Origin: Deltaproteobacteria bacterium
GTDB lineage: Bacteria > Desulfobacterota > BSN033 > UBA1163
NCBI GenBank assembly: GCA_020059605.1
Contig: JAGVBT010000150.1
Coordinates: 1-56,671 of the forward strand
Length of the DNA: 56,671 nt
Reading direction: 5' to 3'
The position numbers and the translations under genes are program-made. The notes beneath the pieces are model-generated. The model had not been told where the DNA came from, did not search any database, and saw nothing but the letters and a program-made list of their open reading frames with translations. Shown in pieces: positions 27,282 to 33,851 of this stretch. Numbering within the stretch: position 1 is the stretch's first letter; the number at the start of each line of letters is the position of its first letter.

Positions 27282-27440
27282 GATGAACCCTCTATTTCTT
27301 TTTCGATATAATTACCATTATCATAAAAAAATAAAAATTTCACTTGACCTCTAACAAATAGTTTGATAACAGTTCCGTCAAAAAACTCACAACGAAGATG
27401 ATTGAACTTTAACGTTGCGGTCTGAAACAAGAGGAGGACA

Positions 27441-27785
27441 ATGATGGAAACCCCGAAAACCAAGACCACACTGGGTATCGATGAGAACATCGAGGCGTTG
27501 CTCTCCTATGTTCTGGGATGGGTGAGCGGAGTCATCTTACTGGCTTTGGAAAGAGACAATCCATTTGTTCGTTTTCATGCCGCCCAGTCTCTGGCCGTTT
27601 TTCTGCCTCTCTTTGTGATGATAATCATCATCGGGGCCCTTCCCTTTGTCGGGTGGGCCTTATCCTGGATGATCTCAATCTTCACCTTACTCCTGTGGCT
27701 CTTCCTGATGTTCAAAGCTTTCAAAGGAGAGAAATACAAACTACCCATCGTTGGGGATTTCGCCGAAAAGCAGAGCTCTCTTTAG
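27441..27785 (+). CDS. DUF4870-type small membrane protein
   Basis: 114 residues, with GAGGAGGACA before the ATG. The pattern ENIEALLSYVLGWVSGVILL, then ERDNPFVRFHAAQSL, then two hydrophobic helices, is characteristic of DUF4870 (Tic20-like) membrane proteins of unknown role. It is full length with three to four membrane segments. It stands alone. Confidence 0.87.
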   Translation: MMETPKTKTTLGIDENIEALLSYVLGWVSGVILLALERDNPFVRFHAAQSLAVFLPLFVMIIIIGALPFVGWALSWMISIFTLLLWLFLMFKAFKGEKYKLPIVGDFAEKQSSL

Positions 27786-27845
27786 CCCTGCGCAGGTCAT
27801 CAAACCGAAACCCCTCGGGACACCTTCTTGGAGTACCGCTTGAGC

Positions 27846-28072
27846 TTGTTGGAAGAAAGGAGAAGCAGTTAAAATATTTTGAAGGTAAGAAAAAAGACAA
27901 GGATTATATATTTTTCGATAGCGCGAAGGTGGACAATGAAGGGGGGACAGCTAAAAACACCTGTAACTTGAAGGTTAAAAGCAACAACCATTTCGAAGGA
28001 AAATCATTTTCAGAGTATAGCCAGAGCGGAATAACGTTTAGTTGGGGATTCGACATTGAATTGAAGAGATAG
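27846..28072 (+). pseudogene. Possible remnant of a beta-rich protein gene
   Basis: The 355 bases from 27786 to 28140 hold no complete gene. From about 27846 an open frame without a good start reads protein-like text (LKYFEGKKKDKDYIFFDSAK, later FSEYSQSGITFSWGFDIELK) up to a TAG at 28070-28072. The alternating polar/hydrophobic ending resembles the C-terminal strand of a beta-rich protein. No ribosome-binding site or start codon is convincing, so I read it as a possible gene tail left after a deletion. Confidence 0.25.
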
Positions 28073-28140
28073 GTGAGATGGGGGGGGCGGGGCCTGCCTT
28101 TCGCATCCGTTTTGGAAAAACAAGTCCCGACCCTTTTCGT

Positions 28141-28860
28141 TTAGTCGCTTTTCTCCTTTGACTTCTCCATTTGTTTCTGCAACTCTTCAAGAGCCTTGGT
28201 TGCTTCTTCTGTAGCCTTTTGCATCTCCTTGGCGGCATCCTCTGTAGCCTTCTGCATCTCCTTGGTTACCCCTTCCATCTGTTTCTGGACCTTACCCGCT
28301 TCTCTCGCCATCCTTCTTGAACTGATTTCTCCGGTGATCGTCAAGAGAATCAATAGAGCCCCGATGATCCCGAAAACAAGCCATGCCTTTTGTGAGGGGA
28401 TCCGGTGAACCACGATGGTTGCTATAATGGTCAAATATATCGTTAGGGCAATACCCACTGCGCCTCCGATATATGGAATAATCCCGAGCACGCAGGTGAT
28501 AGGTGTCAGCGCCGAAATGTAAGCAATACACCGGTAGGCTGTCTCGTATTCTTCCTGAGAACCCATCAGCTTCCATATCAGAAAAAGGATCGCTGCACCG
28601 ACAAAACCGAATATCGCTATGACAATAGGCACCAGAATAATCGAGGCCACCCCCATCGCCAGTCCTGTCGCAACCTTCAGACCAATAATGCTGAATAGGC
28701 TCTGGATCATGCCTCCTATGACACCCATCACAATCATAAAGATCAACGGCTTAACGTACCCGCCTGTTTTGGGCATCTCTTTAAAAAAGGCCTGGGGTGA
28801 GGTTAATACTTTGATTGCAGTCTCTTTGATTTCTTTTAAATCAATGCTTTCCTTTTCCAT
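28141..28860 (-). CDS. Yip1-domain-like membrane protein with coiled-coil tail
   Basis: About 239 residues from the ATG at 28860, four bases after GGAGG. The N-terminal motif (TSPQAFFKEMPKTGGYVKPL) and five hydrophobic segments match the bacterial YIP1 family. The last ~50 residues form a highly charged helix with an imperfect 11-residue repeat (KEMQKATEDAA, KEMQKATEEAT), a likely coiled coil. The family function in bacteria is unknown. It is monocistronic. Confidence 0.8.
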   Translation of the reverse strand: MEKESIDLKEIKETAIKVLTSPQAFFKEMPKTGGYVKPLIFMIVMGVIGGMIQSLFSIIGLKVATGLAMGVASIILVPIVIAIFGFVGAAILFLIWKLMGSQEEYETAYRCIAYISALTPITCVLGIIPYIGGAVGIALTIYLTIIATIVVHRIPSQKAWLVFGIIGALLILLTITGEISSRRMAREAGKVQKQMEGVTKEMQKATEDAAKEMQKATEEATKALEELQKQMEKSKEKSD

Positions 28861-28947
28861 ATTTCCTCCTTTCAACAGGTTTTCAAAAGATTCTAAAATT
28901 TCGGAAATTTTTTATCAAATTTGGAATATTTCAAGCAAAAAAATAGA

Positions 28948-29337
28948 TCAATAAAGTGAAAAACCCTGGTCCTGAAAATCGGGATCAAAGGCCAAGACCT
29001 TTCCCACGCCTCTTCGCCTCATTACGATAAAACTTGTGCAATCCACCAAACTGATTCCTCGCTTGCCAATCCTTTCAAGTTCTTTTTCAGCCTCCTCATG
29101 CAAATTCTGATCAACCCATTCCACCTCAAACGATTTGGCATTCCTCAGAAAGAAAACCGCTGAAGTAAGCCCTAATCTTGCTTGCAAGAGAGCAACGCTT
29201 TCCAGCAGGATATAATTGTGTAGAAGAAATGCCTCTTCAGACTCCAAAACATTTTGAAATTTATTATACGCAGCAGCATGATGAGGGTCAGTCTTATCTG
29301 CCAAGGCATAAATGGCCGATGTATCCAGGAAAATCAT
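28948..29337 (-). CDS. PIN-domain toxin, VapC-like
   Basis: 129 residues, full length for VapC. The acidic active site is visible: Asp5 (FLDTSAIYAL), Glu46 (LLESVALL), Asp99 (SLVDCTSF) and Asp118 (AFDPDF), which bind Mg2+ for RNA cleavage. Its ATG overlaps the antitoxin stop by four bases, the usual coupling for toxin-antitoxin pairs. The target RNA is unknown. Confidence 0.92.
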   Translation of the reverse strand: MIFLDTSAIYALADKTDPHHAAAYNKFQNVLESEEAFLLHNYILLESVALLQARLGLTSAVFFLRNAKSFEVEWVDQNLHEEAEKELERIGKRGISLVDCTSFIVMRRRGVGKVLAFDPDFQDQGFSLY

Positions 29338-29585
29338 TTCTGGAGGACCTCCTCAAGGGCTTCGTCGTGTCGTTCTGATATGGGTTTAAGACGACCTTGC
29401 TTTGAATGACCTGAACCAATAAATGTAAAATCCTTTACCGAGAAAGTTCTATGGCGATCGGGTTGGAAAATATCTTTTTTTACGATTTCTCGTATCACTC
29501 CTGCAATCGATTTCTTCTCCTTGAATGCCCGATGTCTTAGCAGTTCATATACCTCTTCCTCTAATTGAATCTGAGCTCGCTTCAT
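29334..29585 (-). CDS. Ribbon-helix-helix antitoxin, VapB-like
   Basis: 83 residues, with AGGAGG before the ATG. The N-terminal half fits a ribbon-helix-helix DNA-binding fold (RAQIQLEEEVYELLRHRAFK, then KSIAGVIREIV). The C-terminal half would wrap the toxin. It is encoded just upstream of the PIN toxin and presumably represses the shared promoter. A MITE-like element lies about 80 bases upstream. Confidence 0.87.
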   Translation of the reverse strand: MKRAQIQLEEEVYELLRHRAFKEKKSIAGVIREIVKKDIFQPDRHRTFSVKDFTFIGSGHSKQGRLKPISERHDEALEEVLQK

Positions 29586-29667
29586 AATAAATGCCTCCTA
29601 CATCTTCTTATTTTTAAATTTAACATCATGATGTCATGGTGTCAAGCATTAATTTAAAAAGAGAATT

Positions 29668-29845
29668 AGAAGTGATGGTCTCGTAAAAAGTCCCGATTTG
29701 TCACCCTTCTGAACTCGTTGATTCACGTTCGTTCATCACTTCGTGCCAGGGTCTCGTAAGCGCCTGATTTTATTAGATGCTGAACCAAGTTCAGGCACGA
29801 CATTTTTCCTGTTTTTCGACTTTTTACGAATTTATCAGAAGTGAT
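29668..29845. mobile_element. MITE-like element with 12-bp terminal inverted repeats and 9-bp flanking duplication
   Basis: TCGTAAAAAGTC (29681-29692) and its perfect complement GACTTTTTACGA (29818-29829) bound a ~150-base interior with no gene. Outside them the same nine bases, AGAAGTGAT, occur at 29668-29676 and 29837-29845, as expected for a target-site duplication. The element lies in the 419-base space 29586-30004 between the VapB gene and the ferredoxin-type gene. The rest of that space holds the FNR-like promoter. Confidence 0.7.
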
Positions 29846-29930
29846 TTCAAATTTTAGGTTGACGAATGACTGGATATTTTCCATTCTTGAAATGTTTAAT
29901 TACTTCATGCACTTATAATTTTTTTATCTT

Positions 29931-29972
29931 TTGACTTAGATCAAGGAAAAAGCTTTCAAAGCAGGCTATCTT
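29931..29972 (+). promoter_or_regulatory. FNR/CRP-type box and -10 element for the ferredoxin gene
   Basis: TTGACTTAGATCAA (29931-29944) differs by one base from the FNR-type consensus TTGAT-N4-ATCAA. A -10-like TATCTT lies at 29967-29972. This puts the box centre about 41 bases before the likely transcription start, the position for class II activation. The gene start is at 30005 behind AAGGAGG. Confidence 0.55.
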
Positions 29973-30004
29973 TAAGTTAAAAATAACCCCAAGGAGGTTG
30001 TCCA

Positions 30005-30778
30005 ATGACGACGAGAAAGATTGTTAGGATTGATGAGGAAAAATGTAACGGATGCGGGCTGTGTATTCCCAACTGCGCTGAGGGAGCCATTCAGATCGTC
30101 GATGGCAAGGCAAAATTAGTGAGTGATAAGTTCTGTGACGGCCTGGGCGCCTGTCTCGGACATTGTCCTGAGGATGCCATCAAGATTATCGAGAGGGAGG
30201 CTCAGGCGTTTGACGAAAAGGCAGTCGAGGCTTTTCTCCATGCACAGAAGAAAGCACAGCTTCAACCTGAACCTCAATTCACCCGGTGCCCTTCATCAAA
30301 GGTCATGCAGTTTACAGCGCCTAAATCGGTTGATGAAATAGGTCCATCGAAATCTTCTGCCTCTGCCCTCACCCAATGGCCTGTCCAGTTAAAGCTGGTC
30401 CCCGTTGATGCCCCTTATTTTGAGGGTGCGGACCTCCTCATCGCGGCCGATTGCGTTCCGTTTGCTTACCCTGATTTCCATCAGGATTTTCTTAAGGGGA
30501 GAGCCGTGGTTGTAGGCTGTCCGAAGCTCGACGACATTCATCTCTATAAAGAGAAATTGACCGCTATCTTCAAGGAGAACGCGATCAAGAGCGTGACCGT
30601 TCCCTTTATGGAAGTCCCCTGCTGTTTCGGCCTGGTCAAAGCCACCGAGGATGCCATCGAAGCCTCCGGGAAGAACATCCTTTTTAAAAAGGTGAAGATC
30701 GGAATCCGGGGAGAGATCAAACCGGAACAGGAGACCGGGACGGTGGTTCGTTCACGCACCTTCGCCCACTCGCATTAA
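30005..30778 (+). CDS. Ferredoxin-type 4Fe-4S protein with C-terminal cysteine domain
   Basis: 257 residues. The first 65 hold two 4Fe-4S binding motifs (CNGCGLCIPNC and CDGLGACLGHC), each followed by the usual Pro/Glu-Asp region. A linker rich in Gln and Ser follows. The C-terminal ~130 residues form a separate domain with Cys in AADCVPFA, VVGCPKLDD and VPCCFGLVKATE. This resembles the ferredoxin-like proteins of anaerobes sometimes encoded with the hybrid cluster protein. It is cytoplasmic and probably a redox carrier or sensor. The FNR-like box upstream supports oxygen or nitric-oxide responsive control. Confidence 0.88.
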   Translation: MTTRKIVRIDEEKCNGCGLCIPNCAEGAIQIVDGKAKLVSDKFCDGLGACLGHCPEDAIKIIEREAQAFDEKAVEAFLHAQKKAQLQPEPQFTRCPSSKVMQFTAPKSVDEIGPSKSSASALTQWPVQLKLVPVDAPYFEGADLLIAADCVPFAYPDFHQDFLKGRAVVVGCPKLDDIHLYKEKLTAIFKENAIKSVTVPFMEVPCCFGLVKATEDAIEASGKNILFKKVKIGIRGEIKPEQETGTVVRSRTFAHSH

Positions 30779-30832
30779 TCGACCCTTGAAACGACGAGTG
30801 GAGGGGGAGAATCATGAGAGACAGGTTGGTCC

Positions 30833-31001
30833 ATGGAAAAAATAACCCAGGAGGTCACCGAACAGTTCTCGAAGGGGGTTCCTCCAGTTCTTTCCTCCTG
30901 AGGATAATCAGCGACTCTGGAGATTATTGGTCCAGAGGACCCTTGAACATCTAAATTTGGTTTCTAACTCTTTCTTGAGGTCTTCGCCTGAAAAAGAGTG
31001 A
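30833..31001 (+). pseudogene. Possible short gene with a frameshift
   Basis: An ATG at 30833 reads MEKITQEVTEQFSKG. The next frame then continues plausibly as FFPPEDNQRLWRLLVQRTLE to about 30950 (open to 31001). A one-base change near 30875-30890 would join them into one helical protein. It overlaps the FmdB-like gene on the other strand at its end. Evidence is weak: no family is recognised, and the join is inferred. Confidence 0.22.
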
Positions 31002-31128
31002 TGAGCTGCTCCGGTTTCTTTCCCCCGCACTTCGGGCACTTCGCCTTGCCTGCATCATGGTCTTTGATGCTGAGAATGAGAGAAAATTTCTTTTTACATG
31101 TCGGGCATCGGTAATCATAGGTGGGCAT
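30964..31128 (-). CDS. FmdB-like zinc-ribbon protein (54 aa)
   Basis: The minus strand from an ATG at 31128 encodes 54 residues beginning MPTYDYRCPTCKKKF and continuing with AKCPKCGGKKPEQLI. Two CPxC pairs about 20 residues apart form one zinc ribbon, the hallmark of the FmdB/CxxC putative regulatory family. AAAGGAGAAAGAGG precedes the start. Family members are small, often linked to formamidase or stress genes, with no proven biochemical role. It is monocistronic. Confidence 0.82.
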   Translation of the reverse strand: MPTYDYRCPTCKKKFSLILSIKDHDAGKAKCPKCGGKKPEQLITLFQAKTSRKS

Positions 31129-31213
31129 GGCCTCTTTCTCCTTTCCTGGTGAAGTCCGATGGGCTTCTCCTAAACCTCTCGATACGATAATATATAAACC
31201 CTGTCCTCTCCTG

Positions 31214-32440
31214 TCAAGTGGATTTCTTCAGCCGCGAGATAATCAGGGGACCCACCAGTCCGCCCAACCCCAGAACCATGAACGCCCAACCCCAATGGGG
31301 AACATATCCGAACCGGGTTAAGGCATCGGCCGGATTGGTGAGATCCAGTATATACCCGAAGGCGATGGGGGAGAGGGAGGCCGCCCCCCATCCGAGGAAG
31401 GATTGCAGGGCCATGGTCCTCCCGAGCTCTCCGGGCCGGGCCAGTTCCGTCACTCCCGTTGAAAGAACGGATGACTCGCCTGTCACCATAAACCCGTACA
31501 AGAGCGAAAGGAGAACGATCACGGAGATGGGAAAACCTCTCGTCCATCCGATCAGCAGGGAAAGAAGGCCGCTCCCAAGCATCACCACGATGATGGTATT
31601 GGCCCTTCCGAACCGGTCCGAGAGGGCCCCGCCCAGGGCGTTGGAGAGGGCTCCTGCCAGTGTGACCGCCCCGGCAATGACCGCACTGAGGCTGACCGCT
31701 CTTTCCAAATCATAATGGGCCGTGAGGAAACAGGCCGTGAGAAAAGCAACGATCCACCCCCTCATCCCGAACATCTCCCACATATGGGCGACATAACCTC
31801 CAATCATCATCAGGGCAGGCCGGTTCCTCAAAACCTCAACCAGGGGGAGTTTCGCCTCCTCCTCTCGCCCTGTCGTCGCCACCTCGCCCAGTTTGAAGAA
31901 AGCAATTACCCCGCCGACAATCGGACCCAACGAGGTGATGAAAAAGGCCCATTTCCACGGCAGAAGGGAGCTGAGTATCCCGGTCAGAAAAAGGGAGACC
32001 GCTGCGCCGAGGGTGAAGGCGCCCACATAAATGCCCACCGCCATCCCCCTTTCCGCCGATGGAAACCTCTCGGAAACCAACCTCAACCCGGGCATATAGG
32101 TTCCTGCAAAACCGATCCCCATCAGCGTTCTTAGAATCATCGCCGAATAGACTCCTTCCGCCCAAAGAGAAAACAGGATCCCTGCAAGCCCTGCCCAGAA
32201 AGAGGTGGCGAGATAGATATATTTCGGATGGGTATAATCCGTGAGGGAAGTGAGAAGGACGACCGCCAGAATGTAACCGATTTGGTACGAAGAGAAGATC
32301 CAACCCGCCTGGCTATTGGTCAGGGACCACTCTTTCTGAAGGATGGGCAGAAGGGCGGAATAGTTGTTAAAGACGAGCATCGTACCGATCTCGGCCAGGG
32401 AGATCCACATTAACCATCGGTACCGGTCATCGAGCCACAT
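31214..32440 (-). CDS. MFS transporter
   Basis: 408 residues with 12 membrane helices. The ATG at 32440 lies inside the end of the MrfB gene (14-base overlap), with AAGG..GGGA upstream, so it is translated from the same message. The domain-2 loop carries GGALSDRFGRA. Substrate is not predictable; the first helices (YRWLMWISLAEIGTMLVFNN) resemble nitrate/cyanate-like and organic-anion MFS groups. Its link with the DNA repair genes may be only transcriptional. Confidence 0.88.
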   Translation of the reverse strand: MWLDDRYRWLMWISLAEIGTMLVFNNYSALLPILQKEWSLTNSQAGWIFSSYQIGYILAVVLLTSLTDYTHPKYIYLATSFWAGLAGILFSLWAEGVYSAMILRTLMGIGFAGTYMPGLRLVSERFPSAERGMAVGIYVGAFTLGAAVSLFLTGILSSLLPWKWAFFITSLGPIVGGVIAFFKLGEVATTGREEEAKLPLVEVLRNRPALMMIGGYVAHMWEMFGMRGWIVAFLTACFLTAHYDLERAVSLSAVIAGAVTLAGALSNALGGALSDRFGRANTIIVVMLGSGLLSLLIGWTRGFPISVIVLLSLLYGFMVTGESSVLSTGVTELARPGELGRTMALQSFLGWGAASLSPIAFGYILDLTNPADALTRFGYVPHWGWAFMVLGLGGLVGPLIISRLKKST

Positions 32441-33716
32441 TCCCGACCTTTTTCTTCACCAATCGCTCCCTCCTCTGCAGGAGAAGCCCGATCTCCCTCT
32501 CCCGGTGAGAGGGGGTGAGCGCCAGCGCCTGATCAACATAAGCGATCGCTTTCTCAAATTCCTTGAGCCTGTGTTCATGATACTTTGCCAGCTCGATGTA
32601 GGGATGGGCGTCCCGTTGATGGGACCACCCCATCATCTCTTCCCAGAGGGACCGCGCCTTCTCATTCTTTCCCGTCTTTTTAAAGGCGAGCGAAAGCCAC
32701 TTCATCACCTCCCAGGCCAGTTCATCGTCGCACCTCTGGAGGGCAACTTCAAAACAGGGAACAGCCTTTTCATGCTCACCGTGGTCCCAAAACAGTTTCC
32801 CGAGAGAAAAATGTTCCACTCCTTTTTTCGGTTTCGCCGCATGAGGGTCGTGATAGGTCAGATGAATTCTCCCGGCCAGGGCCACCATGGTGAGAATATC
32901 CATCCGGTTATGGTAGAAGACGCGGTGGATCTTTCCCGCATCCCCGGTCTGAATATAGTCGAAATAGAGGGAAGGGATCCACTCCGAGGGGATATCATCC
33001 TCTCTCTCCATCCCCAGGAGTCTCGACTCCAGTGTCACCAACCGGCAATTCTCATAGGCTCCTTTCCAGATTTTTCTCGATGGATAGAGGAGGTCGAAGT
33101 TGGGCATCTCCCTGATTTTTGAACGCTTCCGGGAGAGGATGAACCGGGTTTCAAGGAGGGGTATGTCATAATGCCTGCCGTTAAAGGTGACCAGGAACTG
33201 AAAGGATTCGAGGATTTCCTGCAGAAGGGAGAGGGAAGCCTTCTCCTCCGAATAATCTCTCATAAAGAGCTGGCGGACCAGAAATCCGTCTCCCTGAAAA
33301 AACCCCAGCCCCACCATAAAGACAAATGTGCCTGTGCCGCCCGAAAGGCCGGTGGTTTCGGTATCGAGGAAAAGGGCTTTTCTGAAGTCCAGTTCTTTGA
33401 GCCGATCGTCCCTCAAGAGAAGATGGGCCGGGTAGGTAGGAATGTCGAGGATTTCGGTGAGGGTCATCCCTCCATACCGGGAGTGAGGGGGGAAATATTC
33501 CTCCGCCAGGAAGGTCTCTCCTTCGGGCGTGGAGATGATCTCCCCGGAGACCAGCTTTTCGATCGGAAGGATCTCCCTCTTTGGATAGACCTTCTCCGGC
33601 CGCAGAATACGGTCCAGACGCTCCCTCAGGTCCGCATTCCCTTTCTCCTCAAAGGGGAAAGCAGGGGGGGAGGTGATCAACGACAGGCGCTTGAGACGTT
33701 CTTTAAGATCAGTCAT
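32427..33716 (-). CDS. mrfB: MrfB/YprB-like DEDD exonuclease with TPR region
   Basis: About 429 residues from the ATG at 33716; no clear ribosome-binding site is seen. The central RNase H-fold domain has FLDTETTGLSGG (Asp118, Glu120), FNGRHYDIPLL (Asp184) and a final YHNRMDILTM, the metal-binding residues of DEDDh-type 3' exonucleases. The C-terminal ~130 residues form tetratricopeptide-like helices. In Bacillus subtilis the MrfA helicase and MrfB nuclease act together in repair of mitomycin C damage independently of UvrABC. Here the helicase gene lies immediately upstream in the same orientation. Confidence 0.87.
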   Translation of the reverse strand: MTDLKERLKRLSLITSPPAFPFEEKGNADLRERLDRILRPEKVYPKREILPIEKLVSGEIISTPEGETFLAEEYFPPHSRYGGMTLTEILDIPTYPAHLLLRDDRLKELDFRKALFLDTETTGLSGGTGTFVFMVGLGFFQGDGFLVRQLFMRDYSEEKASLSLLQEILESFQFLVTFNGRHYDIPLLETRFILSRKRSKIREMPNFDLLYPSRKIWKGAYENCRLVTLESRLLGMEREDDIPSEWIPSLYFDYIQTGDAGKIHRVFYHNRMDILTMVALAGRIHLTYHDPHAAKPKKGVEHFSLGKLFWDHGEHEKAVPCFEVALQRCDDELAWEVMKWLSLAFKKTGKNEKARSLWEEMMGWSHQRDAHPYIELAKYHEHRLKEFEKAIAYVDQALALTPSHREREIGLLLQRRERLVKKKVGNVAR

Positions 33717-33725
33717 AAGCAACAG

Positions 33726-33847
33726 GGTTCAAGGATTCGAGGATTCGAGGATTTGAGGGTTCAAGTGTTAATTTTTAGGGATGTAATGACTCATTAAACA
33801 TTCTTCATTTCCCTTGACCACTTGGACCCTTGGCCCCTTCTTGAACC
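33726..33847. repeat. Short tandem and inverted repeat between mrfA and mrfB
   Basis: GGATTCGA occurs twice in a row (33733-33748), followed by a third, degenerate unit GGATTTGA. The block reads GGGTTCAAGGATTCGAGG and ends GAGGGTTCAAGTG. It is partly complementary to CTTGGACCCTTGG and TTCTTGAACCCTTCTT near 33820-33847. It fills the whole 135-base space between the two repair genes and may fold into a hairpin in their message. Confidence 0.55.
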
Positions 33848-33851
33848 CTTC

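Noticed and set aside
27518-28072. A 184-codon plus-strand gene running through the DUF4870 gene
   Set aside because: Its first half is only another frame of the DUF4870 gene; only the tail after 27846 looks protein-like and is listed as a possible remnant.
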